Source: Candidatus Pelagibacter sp. HIMB1321 (GTDB taxonomy: Bacteria; Pseudomonadota; Alphaproteobacteria; Pelagibacterales; Pelagibacteraceae). From it: a stretch of DNA of 64,000 nucleotides. The stretch is from positions 372,001 to 436,000 of the forward strand of contig NZ_LT840186.1 in assembly GCF_900177485.1 (NCBI RefSeq). The letters are read 5' to 3'. A model generated the notes under the pieces. That model worked only from the letters and a program-made list of their open reading frames with translations. It searched no databases and was not told the origin of the DNA. Positions 32,877 through 43,417 of this stretch are shown here, piece by piece (position 1 is the stretch's first letter; every line of letters begins with the position of its first letter). Made by a program: the position numbers and the translations under genes.

Positions 32877-34902
32877 ATTAAAAGTAAATGAAATTGAGGT
32901 GGAAGTAGAAGAGGGTCTTACCGTCTTACAAGCCTGTGAAAAAGCAGGAGTTGAGATACCAAGATTCTGTTATCACGAAAAATTATCAATAGCTGGTAAT
33001 TGTAGAATGTGTTTAGTTGAAATGGAAAAATCCCCAAAACCTATTGCATCTTGCGCTATGCCAGCAGCTGACGGCATGGTTATAAAAACTAACACTCCTA
33101 AAATTGAAAAATCAAGAAAGGGAGTAATGGAATTTTTGTTAGCTAATCATCCTCTAGATTGTCCTGTCTGTGACCAAGGTGGTGAATGTGATCTTCAAGA
33201 TCAATCTATGTATTATGGAATTGATAAATCCAGATTTAAAGAGAATAAAAGATCCGTGCCTGATAAAAATATGGGGCCATTAATCAAAACTCAAATGACA
33301 AGATGCATCCATTGCACTAGATGTATTCGATTTGCAACTGAAATAGCTGGGGCACCAGAACTCGGGGCAATTGGTAGAGGTGAGGATATGCAAATAACCA
33401 CTTATTTAGAGCAATCAATTCAATCAGAGTTATCTGGAAATGTTATAGATCTTTGTCCGGTTGGTGCACTAACTTCTAAACCGTATGTTTTTGAAGCTAG
33501 ACCGTGGGAACTTAAAAAAACAGAATCTATTGATGTAATGGATGCTGTTGGATCAAATATAAGAGTTGATACATACGGGTGGGAAGTAAAGAGAGTATTA
33601 CCATTAATAAACGAGGACATTAATGAAGAATGGATTTCAGATAAAACTAGATATGCGTGTGATGGACTTTCAAATCAAAGATTAGACACACCGTTTATTA
33701 AATACAATGGAAAATTTGAAAAGGCTTCTTGGGAAGAGGTTTTTAAAATTATAAAATCAAAAATATTAGATACACATAAAGAAAAAATTGCAGGATTTGT
33801 TGGTGATTTAACAAATATGGAAACTGGCTATATTTTTAAAGAATTTTTTGACAGAACTTTAGATAATAATAATTATGATTGTAGACCAACTAAAAATTAT
33901 ACAGATCTAAGTGAAAGATCTAATTATTTATTTAATTCAAAGATTAATGGCATAGAAGAATCTGATTTAATTTTTTTAATTGGAGCCAATCCAAGATTTG
34001 AGGCAACAATTTTAAATGCTAGAATTAGAAAATCATTTATAAATAATTCAACAAAAATTTTATCACTTTCTGATGTAGGTGATTTAACATATCCATATCA
34101 ATCTCTTGATGGACAAACGAAAACATTGATTAATATTTGTGAAGGTAAAAACGATTTCACTAAGGAAATTATAAACGCTCAAAAACCTTTGTTTATTCTA
34201 GGAGAATCATTCTTTAAATTAGAATCTGCAGATTATTTATTTAATCTAATAAAGGATTTACTTAACAAAAATAACAAAATTAATAATGAATGGAACTCAT
34301 TAAATAAGCTTACGAATGACGCCTCAACAGTTGGAAGTTTAGACTTAAAAATTATAAATGAAAATGGAAATATTTTTGATGATTTAAAATCTAATAAATT
34401 TGAAATTATTTATTTATTAGGACAAGATAATTTAAATTTTGATAAAAAAGATGAATTTATAATTTATCAAGGTAGTCATGGCGATAAAGGCGCAGAAATA
34501 GCTGATATCATTTTACCTGGTGCAGCTTACACAGAACAGAATGGATACTTTACAAACTTAGAAGGCAAGGTGCAAAAAGCTTTTAAAGCTTCTTACCCTC
34601 CAGGTGACGCAAAAGAAGATTGGCAAATCATCAATGATTTAGCTGAATTTATGAATAATAGAAAATTATTTAATGATAAAGATGAACTGGAAAGCAGCAT
34701 GTTTAATTTTATAAACTTACAAAAAGATAACAAAACTTTAGTTAATCAAAGAAAAATTTCTAGTAAATCTCCAAGTAATGAAAATTTAATTGTATCTTAC
34801 AAAGACTATTATTTTTCAAATGTTGTAGCAAGATCATCTAAGACCATGCTTGATTGTTACAATTCAAAATTAGAAACCCAAAAAACAGGCACAGACGGCT
34901 AA
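32869..34902 (+). CDS. nuoG: NADH-quinone oxidoreductase subunit G
   Basis: 75-kDa subunit that holds several Fe-S clusters. Start chosen at ATG 32869 ([15 protein letters not shown]), the first residue of the ferredoxin-like domain; the 32845 frame start adds 8 residues inside nuoF. Seen: 2Fe-2S ligands in [19 protein letters not shown], the [18 protein letters not shown] motif with the His-ligated cluster, [10 protein letters not shown], then a molybdopterin-oxidoreductase-like but cofactor-free domain ([22 protein letters not shown]). 677 residues. Confidence 0.97.
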   Translation: MLKLKVNEIEVEVEEGLTVLQACEKAGVEIPRFCYHEKLSIAGNCRMCLVEMEKSPKPIASCAMPAADGMVIKTNTPKIEKSRKGVMEFLLANHPLDCPVCDQGGECDLQDQSMYYGIDKSRFKENKRSVPDKNMGPLIKTQMTRCIHCTRCIRFATEIAGAPELGAIGRGEDMQITTYLEQSIQSELSGNVIDLCPVGALTSKPYVFEARPWELKKTESIDVMDAVGSNIRVDTYGWEVKRVLPLINEDINEEWISDKTRYACDGLSNQRLDTPFIKYNGKFEKASWEEVFKIIKSKILDTHKEKIAGFVGDLTNMETGYIFKEFFDRTLDNNNYDCRPTKNYTDLSERSNYLFNSKINGIEESDLIFLIGANPRFEATILNARIRKSFINNSTKILSLSDVGDLTYPYQSLDGQTKTLINICEGKNDFTKEIINAQKPLFILGESFFKLESADYLFNLIKDLLNKNNKINNEWNSLNKLTNDASTVGSLDLKIINENGNIFDDLKSNKFEIIYLLGQDNLNFDKKDEFIIYQGSHGDKGAEIADIILPGAAYTEQNGYFTNLEGKVQKAFKASYPPGDAKEDWQIINDLAEFMNNRKLFNDKDELESSMFNFINLQKDNKTLVNQRKISSKSPSNENLIVSYKDYYFSNVVARSSKTMLDCYNSKLETQKTGTDG

Positions 34903-34904
34903 AA

Positions 34905-35903
34905 ATGGATTACTTAAACATTATCTTTCAAGAAGTATACAAAATCTTATTTTTACTTGTACCAGTCCTTGTTTCTGTTGCTATGATTGTATGGTTAGAT
35001 AGAAGGGTTTGGGCCTTTGTTCAGAAACGACAAGGTCCAAATGTTGTTGGTCCTTTTGGTCTATTACAATCTTTAGCGGATGCCTTAAAGTATATATTTA
35101 AAGAAATAATCATCCCTGCAAGTTCTAATAAAGTTATTTTTATATTAGCTCCGATTGTTACAATGACTTTAGCATTAATTGCTTGGGCTGTGATCCCTTT
35201 TAGTGAAACACAAGTTCTTGCAAATATTAATGTCGGTATATTGTATTTATTTGCAGTTTCTTCTTTAGGTGTTTATGGAATTATAATGGGTGGTTGGGCA
35301 TCTAATTCTAAATATCCATTTTTAGGAGCCATCAGATCAGCTGCACAAATGGTATCATACGAGGTTTCAATTGGTATAATTATAATAAATGTTCTTTTGT
35401 GTGTTGGGTCTTTAAATCTTAATGACATAGTTATAGCACAACAAAATATGTGGTTTGTCATTCCTCTTTTTCCAATGTTTGTAATATTTTTTATATCTGC
35501 ATTAGCTGAAACTAATAGACCTCCATTTGATTTACCTGAAGCTGAAGCTGAATTAGTCGCTGGTTATCAGACTGAATATTCAGGCATGATGTATGCAATG
35601 TTTTGGTTAGGTGAATATGCAAATATTCTTTTGATGTGTGCAATGGGTTCAATTCTATTTCTAGGTGGCTGGTTATCTCCAATAGATTTATATCCATTTA
35701 ATTTAATACCTGGAGCTTTCTGGTTAATTTTTAAAATTATATTTTTATTCATATTGTTTGCTTTGGTGAAAGCAATTGTCCCAAGATATAGATATGACCA
35801 ATTAATGAGACTTGGATGGAAAATTTTTTTACCTTTGTCTTTAACTTGGGTTGTCTTAACAGCAAGTTTTTTATTTTATTTTAATCTATTACCAATCAAT
35901 TAA
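34905..35903 (+). CDS. nuoH: NADH-quinone oxidoreductase subunit H
   Basis: Membrane subunit lining the quinone entry channel (ND1). Start chosen at ATG 34905, 2 bases after nuoG, because the 34854 frame start lies inside nuoG. Seen: [26 protein letters not shown] near residues 26-51, [29 protein letters not shown] split around residue 205, and eight hydrophobic helices. 332 residues. Confidence 0.97.
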   Translation: MDYLNIIFQEVYKILFLLVPVLVSVAMIVWLDRRVWAFVQKRQGPNVVGPFGLLQSLADALKYIFKEIIIPASSNKVIFILAPIVTMTLALIAWAVIPFSETQVLANINVGILYLFAVSSLGVYGIIMGGWASNSKYPFLGAIRSAAQMVSYEVSIGIIIINVLLCVGSLNLNDIVIAQQNMWFVIPLFPMFVIFFISALAETNRPPFDLPEAEAELVAGYQTEYSGMMYAMFWLGEYANILLMCAMGSILFLGGWLSPIDLYPFNLIPGAFWLIFKIIFLFILFALVKAIVPRYRYDQLMRLGWKIFLPLSLTWVVLTASFLFYFNLLPIN

Positions 35904-36389
35904 ATGAAACTATCAAGATTCCTTAAAACAATATTTATGATGGATTTTCTAAGTGGTCTAATGATTGCTATCAAAGAGGTTTTTAAATCAAAAAAAACAA
36001 TTAATTACCCATTTGAAAAAGGAAAAATTAGCCCAAGATTTAGAGGAGAACATGCTTTAAGAAGATATCCTAATGGTGAGGAAAGATGTATAGCATGTAA
36101 GTTATGTGAAGCTGTATGTCCCGCTCAAGCAATTACCATTGAATCATCAGAACGTGCAGATGGTAGTAGAAAAACTACTCGTTATGATATTGATATGATG
36201 AAATGTATTTATTGTGGCTTGTGTGAAGAAGCTTGTCCTGTAGATGCTATTGTTCAAGGTCCTAATTTTGAATTTTCAACAGAAACACGTGAAGAACTTT
36301 ATTACACCAAAGAAAAATTATTAGATAATGGAGATAGATGGGAAAACATTTTGGCTGCTAACATAAAAGCTGATAACCCACATAGATAA
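35904..36389 (+). CDS. nuoI: NADH-quinone oxidoreductase subunit I
   Basis: Carries two 4Fe-4S clusters (N6a, N6b) linking the peripheral chain to N2. Seen: two ferredoxin motifs, [14 protein letters not shown] and [15 protein letters not shown], after a [16 protein letters not shown] segment. 161 residues. ATG 35904 follows the nuoH stop directly. The [21 protein letters not shown] tail is the family-typical ending. Confidence 0.97.
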   Translation: MKLSRFLKTIFMMDFLSGLMIAIKEVFKSKKTINYPFEKGKISPRFRGEHALRRYPNGEERCIACKLCEAVCPAQAITIESSERADGSRKTTRYDIDMMKCIYCGLCEEACPVDAIVQGPNFEFSTETREELYYTKEKLLDNGDRWENILAANIKADNPHR

Positions 36390-36394
36390 GAAAT

Positions 36395-37024
36395 ATGGCT
36401 CACGCAATTTTTTTTTATATTTTTTCTTCAATAGCAATTATTTCAGCAATAATGGTGACTGTTTCTAGAAATACTGTGCATTCAGTATTTTTTTTAATAT
36501 TAGATTTTATAAGCATTTCCTGTCTTTTTATTATGATTGGTGCTGAATTTTTAGGAATGATTATGCTGATTGTTTATGTAGGTGCTGTTGCTGTTTTATT
36601 TTTATTTGTAGTCATGATGCTGAATGTTGCACAACAAAAAAATCAGTGGTTTTTGTCTGCCGAAAGCTCAGGCCACATACCTATCGGATTAATTATTAGT
36701 ACAATTATATTTTTTGAATTGATAATTGTTATTAGTGGATGGCAATATAAACCTGAGTTATTTGATAGTGCAAAAATATCTGCAACAGAAACTATCAGTA
36801 ATACACATTCTTTAGGTCAAATTCTTTATACTGATTACATACATGTGTTCCAAATAAGTGGAATGATTTTATTAGTTGCAATGATTGGTGCTATTGTTCT
36901 TACATTTCGTCAACGTGAAGGTGTTAAAAAACAAAATTATATCAAACAAATTTCAAGAGAAAGATCTGAAGGTGTACAAGTTTTAGACGTTCAGTCAAAT
37001 AAAGGAGTTCGTGTAGATGATTGA
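36395..37024 (+). CDS. nuoJ: NADH-quinone oxidoreductase subunit J
   Basis: Membrane subunit ND6. Seen: five hydrophobic helices, with the conserved [25 protein letters not shown] segment (about residues 50-74) whose pi-bulge region is a hallmark, and a C-terminal hydrophilic tail of about 35 residues. 209 residues. Overlaps nuoK by 8 bases. Confidence 0.95.
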   Translation: MAHAIFFYIFSSIAIISAIMVTVSRNTVHSVFFLILDFISISCLFIMIGAEFLGMIMLIVYVGAVAVLFLFVVMMLNVAQQKNQWFLSAESSGHIPIGLIISTIIFFELIIVISGWQYKPELFDSAKISATETISNTHSLGQILYTDYIHVFQISGMILLVAMIGAIVLTFRQREGVKKQNYIKQISRERSEGVQVLDVQSNKGVRVDD

Positions 37025-37328
37025 TATTGGTTTAGGACATTATTTAACTCTTGGTGCAATAATATTTACCATCGGTGTAGTTGGGATTTTTTTAAATAGA
37101 AAAAATATAATAGTGGTGCTTATGAGTATTGAATTAATCTTATTAGCAGTAAATATTAACCTCGTATCATTTTCAATCTATTTAGATAATCTTGCAGGAC
37201 AAGTATTTACGCTATTTATTTTGACTGTTGCTGCGGCTGAAGCTGCAATCGGTTTAGCAATTATTGTAGTTTACTATAGAAATGCTGGAACTATTCGAGT
37301 TGAAGAAATCGATAAATTAAAAGGTTAA
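37017..37328 (+). CDS. nuoK: NADH-quinone oxidoreductase subunit K
   Basis: Membrane subunit ND4L. Seen: three helices with the conserved membrane Glu in [11 protein letters not shown] and in [17 protein letters not shown], both part of the proton path. 103 residues. Overlaps nuoJ by 8 bases and precedes nuoL by 1 base. Confidence 0.96.
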   Translation: MIDIGLGHYLTLGAIIFTIGVVGIFLNRKNIIVVLMSIELILLAVNINLVSFSIYLDNLAGQVFTLFILTVAAAEAAIGLAIIVVYYRNAGTIRVEEIDKLKG

Positions 37329-37329
37329 A

Positions 37330-39231
37330 ATGGAATTATCAATTATTAGTTTACCTTTAGTTGCTTCAATAATTTCAGGCTTTTTTGGAAAGTATATTGG
37401 AGATAGAAACTCAGAAATTGTTACAAGTTTACTAGTTTCAATGTCAGCAATTTTGTCAATTGTAGTTTTTTACAATGTTATTTTTAATCAATATGAAGAC
37501 AATATTATAATTGCGACTTGGATTAATTCTGGAACCTTAGATGTAAACTGGTCGATGAAAATTGACTCTTTATCCGCTGTAATGCTAGTGGTTGTAACTA
37601 CAGTTTCTGCCTTAGTGCATGTTTATTCAATCGGATATATGTCTCATGATCCTCATAAACCAAGATTTATGGCTTATTTATCTTTATTCACATTCGCAAT
37701 GCTTATGCTTGTAACTTCGGATAATTTTATTCAACTATTTTTTGGATGGGAAGGTGTTGGATTATGTTCTTATTTTTTAATTGGTTTTTGGTTTAAAAAA
37801 GAAACTGCAAATGCTGCTGCAATAAAAGCATTTGTTGTAAACCGAGTAGGGGATTTTGGATTTGCCTTAGGAATATTTCTAATTTTTTATTTATTTGGAA
37901 CAGTAAATTATGATGAAGTTTTTCAGCAAATTCCAACAATTGTTGATAAAAAATTAAATTTTTTAGGGTTTGAAGTAAATTCAATTGATTTGATATGTTT
38001 GTTATTGTTTGTCGGAGCTATGGGAAAATCGGCTCAGATTTTACTTCATACCTGGTTGCCCGACGCTATGGAAGGACCTACACCCGTATCAGCTCTAATC
38101 CACGCTGCTACAATGGTCACAGCTGGAGTATTTTTAGTAGTAAGATGTTCTCCCATTTATGAATTCTCTGAACTAGCTTTAAATCTCATCACTATTGTTG
38201 GCATGACTACTGCAATATTTGCTGCATCAGTAGCCTTGGTTCAAACAGATATAAAAAAAATTATCGCGTATTCAACATGCAGTCAACTTGGTTACATGTT
38301 TTTTGCTGCAGGAGTAGGGGCGTACAATATTGCAGTGTTTCATTTATTTACTCACGCTTTTTTTAAAGCACTCCTTTTTTTAGGATCAGGTTCTGTGATA
38401 CATGCTTTCAAAGATGAGCAAAATATAAACTCTATGGGAGGAGTTTGGAAAAAACTTCCTTACACATATGTTTTAATGATTATAGGAACATTAGCTCTCA
38501 CAGGATTTCCATTATTATCTGGATTTTATTCTAAAGATGCAATTATTGAATTTGCATACTTAAGAGATAATACGGCAGGGTATTATGCTGCTGGTATAGG
38601 AATTTTTACAGCGTTTTTAACTTCTATTTATTCATGGAGATTAATATTTAAAACTTTCCACGGCACATATAATAATAAAGACATCAAGATAGAGGAAACG
38701 CATGAATCACCACTAGTAATGCTGTTACCCCTCATTATTTTATCAATTGGTGCAGTTTTGGCAGGCTATACTTTTAAAGGACTATTTTTAGATGCAGTTT
38801 TTTGGGGAGATGCAATTTTTTTCTTAGAACCTTTAAGTAAAGAACATCCTCCTACGTGGTTTTTGTTATTAACACCAACTTTGGTATGTTTGTCCATACC
38901 AATTTCTTATTATTTATTTGTAAAAAATAAAGATTTACCAAATTCAATAGTTAAGATTAATAAACCACTATATAACTTTTTAGTTAACAAATGGTACTTT
39001 GATGAATTGTATGAAACTTTATTCATCAAAACTTCGAAAAATATTGGATTATTTCTCTGGAAGTTTTTCGATATAAGAATAATTGATGGTTTTGGTCCAG
39101 ATGGAATATCATCCCTGATTAAAAAATTTTCAATGAAAGCTAATAAATTTCAAAGCGGGTATGTATATCAATATGCTTTTATAATGTTACTTGGCTTTTC
39201 TGCATTACTAACTTTTTTAATTATTAAATAA
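37330..39231 (+). CDS. nuoL: NADH-quinone oxidoreductase subunit L
   Basis: Antiporter-like proton-pumping subunit ND5 with the long lateral helix. Seen: FFGWEGVGLCSYFLIGFWF near residue 139 with the pump Glu, the HTWLPDAMEGPTPVSALIHAATMV motif near 239 with its His, the conserved Lys in KSAQILLH, and a long C-terminal part (WYFDELYETLF). 633 residues, normal. Ends on the base where nuoM starts. Confidence 0.97.
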   Translation: MELSIISLPLVASIISGFFGKYIGDRNSEIVTSLLVSMSAILSIVVFYNVIFNQYEDNIIIATWINSGTLDVNWSMKIDSLSAVMLVVVTTVSALVHVYSIGYMSHDPHKPRFMAYLSLFTFAMLMLVTSDNFIQLFFGWEGVGLCSYFLIGFWFKKETANAAAIKAFVVNRVGDFGFALGIFLIFYLFGTVNYDEVFQQIPTIVDKKLNFLGFEVNSIDLICLLLFVGAMGKSAQILLHTWLPDAMEGPTPVSALIHAATMVTAGVFLVVRCSPIYEFSELALNLITIVGMTTAIFAASVALVQTDIKKIIAYSTCSQLGYMFFAAGVGAYNIAVFHLFTHAFFKALLFLGSGSVIHAFKDEQNINSMGGVWKKLPYTYVLMIIGTLALTGFPLLSGFYSKDAIIEFAYLRDNTAGYYAAGIGIFTAFLTSIYSWRLIFKTFHGTYNNKDIKIEETHESPLVMLLPLIILSIGAVLAGYTFKGLFLDAVFWGDAIFFLEPLSKEHPPTWFLLLTPTLVCLSIPISYYLFVKNKDLPNSIVKINKPLYNFLVNKWYFDELYETLFIKTSKNIGLFLWKFFDIRIIDGFGPDGISSLIKKFSMKANKFQSGYVYQYAFIMLLGFSALLTFLIIK

Positions 39232-40712
39232 TGAATTTTCCAATTATATCAGCATTAATACTCTTACCAACAATTGGTTCTTTATTTTTAATATTTTCAA
39301 AATCTAATGATCAAAATAACTCTACAATTAAATATGTTGCACTATTTACATCTATTGTAAATTTCTTGCTATCAATTTACCTTTGGTATTTATTTGACCC
39401 AACAACTTCAGCATTCCAATTTGTAGAAGATAGAGAATGGTTAATTGGTATTGTAAACTATAAAGTGGGTGTGGACGGAATATCAATTCTATTTGTGGTG
39501 CTAACAGCTTTCATAACGCCACTATGCATAATTTCAGTAAATAATAGTGTCAAAAAAAGATTAAGAGATTTTCTTATTGCAATTTTAATAATGGAATCTT
39601 TTATGATTGGAGTTTTTTGTTCATTAGATTTAGTAATTTTTTATTTGTTTTTTGAAGCTGGATTAATCCCAATGTTTTTAATAATTGGTATATGGGGAGG
39701 TCCTAAAAGGGTTTATTCCGCATTTAAGTTTTTCTTATACACACTTCTAGGATCTGTATTGATGCTTGTTGCAATAATCTCAATTTACTGGATTGCAGGA
39801 ACAACAGATGTTGAAAAACTTTATCAACTTGGAATTGACCCTAAATATCAAAATCTTTTGTGGTTAGCTTTTTTCAGTTCATTTGCAGTAAAAACCCCAA
39901 TGTGGCCAGTACATACTTGGCTTCCTGATGCTCATGTTGAAGCACCAACAGCAGGTTCTGTTTTATTAGCTGCAATTTTATTAAAGATGGCTGGATATGG
40001 TTTTATTAGATTTTCACTTGGATTATTTCCAATTGCTTCAGATTTGTTTACCCCATTAATTTATGTATTAAGCCTTATTGCTATAATTTTCACTTCACTT
40101 ATCGCTTTAATGCAAGAAGATATGAAAAAATTAATTGCATACTCTTCTGTTGCCCATATGGGTTTTGTAACACTTGGAATTTTTACAATTCAACAACAAG
40201 GTATTGAAGGTAGTATAATTCAGATGATAAGTCATGGTCTTGTATCTGCTGCCCTGTTTTTATGTGTTGGAGTAGTCTATGACCGAATGCATTCAAGGCT
40301 GATAAGTACATACGGTGGAATTGTTTCGATTGTTCCAAAATATTCAGTTTTATTTATGTTATTTACTTTAGCCGCTCTTGGATTGCCAGGTACAAGTGGT
40401 TTCATTGGAGAATTTTTAATTTTGATGGGTGCTTTTAAAGACAACTTTTTGGTTGCTTTTGTTGCTAGTTTAGGGGTGATTTTAGGTGCTGCCTATATGT
40501 TATGGTTATATAAAAGAGTTGTATTTGGAAAACTAGTAAATGATGATTTAAACAAATTATCAGATCTTGATAAATCGGAATATTTTATTTTGATTAGTTT
40601 AGCAATACCAACTTTATTTTTTGGTTTCTATCCCGAACCTTTGTTTAATACTATTGAAGTATCAATAAATGATCTTATAGAAATGTATAATTCAAATTTA
40701 ATTAATAAATAA
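39231..40712 (+). CDS. nuoM: NADH-quinone oxidoreductase subunit M
   Basis: Antiporter-like proton-pumping subunit ND4. Seen: YLFFEAGLIPMFLIIGIWGG near residue 138 with the key Glu, HTWLPDAHVEAPTAGSVLLAAILLK near 225, and SSVAHMGFVTLG near 305. 493 residues. ATG shares its first base with the nuoL stop; nuoN starts 1 base after its own stop. Confidence 0.97.
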   Translation: MNFPIISALILLPTIGSLFLIFSKSNDQNNSTIKYVALFTSIVNFLLSIYLWYLFDPTTSAFQFVEDREWLIGIVNYKVGVDGISILFVVLTAFITPLCIISVNNSVKKRLRDFLIAILIMESFMIGVFCSLDLVIFYLFFEAGLIPMFLIIGIWGGPKRVYSAFKFFLYTLLGSVLMLVAIISIYWIAGTTDVEKLYQLGIDPKYQNLLWLAFFSSFAVKTPMWPVHTWLPDAHVEAPTAGSVLLAAILLKMAGYGFIRFSLGLFPIASDLFTPLIYVLSLIAIIFTSLIALMQEDMKKLIAYSSVAHMGFVTLGIFTIQQQGIEGSIIQMISHGLVSAALFLCVGVVYDRMHSRLISTYGGIVSIVPKYSVLFMLFTLAALGLPGTSGFIGEFLILMGAFKDNFLVAFVASLGVILGAAYMLWLYKRVVFGKLVNDDLNKLSDLDKSEYFILISLAIPTLFFGFYPEPLFNTIEVSINDLIEMYNSNLINK

Positions 40713-40713
40713 A

Positions 40714-42132
40714 ATGGAAAACCTAAACTTAATAATACCAGAAATATTCGTCTCTTTAACAATAATGTTTTTATTAGTGCTTGGTGTATTCAAAAAAAAT
40801 AGTTTTGGATTAATTCATAATTTGACATTAATGGTTTTGTTAATAACAAGTATAATTGTTTTTAATGAAACTATAAATATCCAAGAAACATATTTATTTA
40901 ATAATAGTATAATAATTGATTATCTTTCATCATTTATGAAGATAATTACTTTGTTAGCTGCATTTATAGTTTTAGCAATCTCAAAAAAATATTTAGATGA
41001 TTTTAAAATTTCAAAAATTGAATATCCAATTTTAATTTTAAGCTCAGTTTTAGGAATGATGGTAATGATAAGCTCAAATGATTTAATTATTTTTTATATG
41101 GGTTTAGAGTTACAATCTTTAGCTCTGTATGTTTTAGCTACGTTCAATAGAAACAATCTTAAATCTTCTGAAGCTGGATTAAAATATTTTGTTTTAAGTG
41201 CACTTTCTTCAGGACTTTTATTATATGGATGTTCATTAATTTATGGATTTTCAGGATCAACAAATTTTGAAATTATTGCTTCACAACTTAATTCTTCAGA
41301 CTACGCATTAACTTTTGGAATTGTTTTTATTTTAGTTGGTTTAGCCTTTAAAATATCAGCAGTGCCATTTCATATGTGGGCACCTGATGTCTACGAGGGT
41401 TCACCCACAACTGTTACATTATTCTTCACTATGGTACCAAAAATTGCTGCTTTAACTGTATTTATAAGATTTTTATATGTACCTTTTTTAAATCTAATAG
41501 ATCAATGGCAAACAATCTTAGTATTTTTATCAATAGCTTCGATGTTGTTTGGTGCAATAGCAGCTATTGGACAAAAAAACATAAAAAGACTTATTGCTTA
41601 TAGTTCAATTGGTCATATTGGATATGCTTTAGCGGGTGTAGCATCAGCAACTAATGATGGTATTCAAAGTTCTGTTATTTACTTAACTATCTATGTTTTA
41701 ATGAATCTAGGTCTTTTTTCTTGCTTATTAATGCTGAGAAGAAATGATAGTTATTATGAAAGTATAGATGATCTTTCAGGCTTATCAAAAAACCATCCAA
41801 TATTATCTTTTTCACTTTTAGTTATCCTATTTTCATTAGCAGGAATACCACCACTTGCAGGCTTCTTTGCAAAGTTTTATGTTTTCAAGGCAGTGATAGA
41901 ACAATCAATGTATTTTTTAGCTATAGTTGGATTATTATCTACAGTCATAGCTGCTTTTTATTATTTAAGAATAATTAAAATTATTTATTTTGATCCTGAA
42001 AAAGAAAAATATGATCATGATCATAGTCCTTGGTTAAAATTTTCTCTCATTTTATCAACTATATTAATTCTTTTTTACTTTATTTCACCTAGTCAGCTTG
42101 TTGAAATAGTTTCAAGAATTAATTTCATTTGA
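40714..42132 (+). CDS. nuoN: NADH-quinone oxidoreductase subunit N
   Basis: Antiporter-like proton-pumping subunit ND2 and last gene of the operon. Seen: YMGLELQSLALYVLATFNRNN near residue 130, FHMWAPDVYEGSPTTVTLFF near 222, SSIGHIGYALAG near 296 and GIPPLAGFFAKFYVF near 381. 472 residues. Its TGA stop overlaps the ATG of the biotin ligase gene by one base, so the downstream housekeeping genes may be read from the same transcript. Confidence 0.97.
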   Translation: MENLNLIIPEIFVSLTIMFLLVLGVFKKNSFGLIHNLTLMVLLITSIIVFNETINIQETYLFNNSIIIDYLSSFMKIITLLAAFIVLAISKKYLDDFKISKIEYPILILSSVLGMMVMISSNDLIIFYMGLELQSLALYVLATFNRNNLKSSEAGLKYFVLSALSSGLLLYGCSLIYGFSGSTNFEIIASQLNSSDYALTFGIVFILVGLAFKISAVPFHMWAPDVYEGSPTTVTLFFTMVPKIAALTVFIRFLYVPFLNLIDQWQTILVFLSIASMLFGAIAAIGQKNIKRLIAYSSIGHIGYALAGVASATNDGIQSSVIYLTIYVLMNLGLFSCLLMLRRNDSYYESIDDLSGLSKNHPILSFSLLVILFSLAGIPPLAGFFAKFYVFKAVIEQSMYFLAIVGLLSTVIAAFYYLRIIKIIYFDPEKEKYDHDHSPWLKFSLILSTILILFYFISPSQLVEIVSRINFI

Positions 42133-42668
42133 TGAAATTTAAGAAATTTATTTTTAAAAAAGTAAACAGTACTAACCTTACCGCAATCAATATTCTAAAA
42201 AAAACAAAACTGAATTATGGAATGATAGTGGCTGATTTACAGAGCAAAGGTAAAGGACAATATGGTCGTAAATGGATATCTATTAAAGGTAATTTATTTG
42301 TAAGTTTTTTCTATAATCTTGATAAAATAGATTTATCATTAAAGAAATTAACAAAATTAAACTCTAATTTGGTTAAAAAAACTATCTCAAATTTTTATAA
42401 AAAAAAAATTCTCTTTAAGGAACCAAATGATTTATTGATAAATGGAAAGAAAATTTGTGGAATATTACAAGAGACAATCTATAAAAAAGAAAATAAGTTT
42501 TTAGTTATTGGTATAGGCATCAATATCTTAAAAAACCCTGTGATTTTAGATTATCCAACCACAAATCTTTGTGAAATTACAGGTAAGAATATCAAAAAAA
42601 ATGATGTAGAAAAGTTATTGAAATTTAATTTTGAAAAAAAGTTTTATAATTATTTTAGAAATAAATAA
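42132..42668 (+). CDS. birA: Biotin-[acetyl-CoA carboxylase] ligase, minimal form
   Basis: Attaches biotin to the carboxyl carrier protein of acetyl-CoA carboxylase. Start chosen at ATG 42132 (overlaps the nuoN stop as TGATG); a TTG one codon earlier is less likely. Seen: LQSKGKGQYGRKWISIKGNL near residue 36 (biotin/ATP-binding loop), FKEPNDLLINGKKICGILQE near 95 with the catalytic Lys, and VIGIGINI. Only 178 residues: no N-terminal helix-turn-helix repressor domain and a short or missing C-terminal cap, so it should be an enzyme without the BirA operator function. Confidence 0.9.
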   Translation: MKFKKFIFKKVNSTNLTAINILKKTKLNYGMIVADLQSKGKGQYGRKWISIKGNLFVSFFYNLDKIDLSLKKLTKLNSNLVKKTISNFYKKKILFKEPNDLLINGKKICGILQETIYKKENKFLVIGIGINILKNPVILDYPTTNLCEITGKNIKKNDVEKLLKFNFEKKFYNYFRNK

Positions 42669-42671
42669 TCA

Positions 42672-43415
42672 ATGTATTTAATTGGAGATATAGGAAATTC
42701 TGAAATTAAAATTTGTTTATTAAATAATAATAAAAAGATTATTCAAAAAATTAGCTTTCCAAATAATAAGATTTCATTAAAAAAAATTTCACATAATTTT
42801 AAAAAAATTAATAGATATTTTTTAAGAATAGAAAAAATATTATTTTGTAGTGTTGTTCCAAGTACTTTTAAGCTAGTCAAAAATTTTTTAAATAAACAAA
42901 CCAAAATTAAGTGTTATGAAATTAAAGAATTGAAATTGTCGACATTAATTGACATTAAAGTAAATTATAAGCAAGTTGGATCTGATAGGTTAGCTAATGC
43001 AATTAGCTTAATTAATAATAACAAAAACTACATTATTATAGATTTAGGAACAGCTACTACATTTGATGTATTAATCAATAAATCATATAGAGGTGGTATT
43101 ATCGCACCTGGTATTAAATTATCATTAAATACTCTTTCTGATAGAGCAAGCCTAATTCCAAAAATTAATTTGATAAATATAAAAAAAGTCATTGGTGTAG
43201 ATACTGTCTCAGCGGTAAGATCAGGTTTTTTTTGGGGATATGCTGGTTTGATTGACAATATTATTAATTTAATTAAGAAAGAAGTAAGAAAACCTTTTGA
43301 CATAATAATCACAGGAGGTTTTGCAGAATTAATTAAAAGTCCTATTAAAACGAAAGTAAAAATAGACAAAAACATAACTATCAAAGGTTTAATAAAAACT
43401 TTAGAAATTTTATAA
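42672..43415 (+). CDS. coaX: Type III pantothenate kinase
   Basis: First step of coenzyme A synthesis, ATP plus pantothenate to 4'-phosphopantothenate. Seen: the ASKHA-fold motifs LIGDIGNSEIKICLL at the N-terminus, IIDLGTATTFDVLINKSYRGGIIAPGI in the middle with the catalytic Asp, and ITGGFAELI near the end. 247 residues. Third base after birA, the usual birA-coaX-rnj alphaproteobacterial order. Confidence 0.93.
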   Translation: MYLIGDIGNSEIKICLLNNNKKIIQKISFPNNKISLKKISHNFKKINRYFLRIEKILFCSVVPSTFKLVKNFLNKQTKIKCYEIKELKLSTLIDIKVNYKQVGSDRLANAISLINNNKNYIIIDLGTATTFDVLINKSYRGGIIAPGIKLSLNTLSDRASLIPKINLINIKKVIGVDTVSAVRSGFFWGYAGLIDNIINLIKKEVRKPFDIIITGGFAELIKSPIKTKVKIDKNITIKGLIKTLEIL

Positions 43416-43417
43416 TA

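Noticed and set aside
43028..43384. A 118-codon minus-strand frame, and similar long antisense frames at 49596-49880, 60 kb and 61 kb.
   Set aside because: They mirror well-supported genes (coaX, dnaE, lpxD, lpxA) and have no domain pattern of their own.
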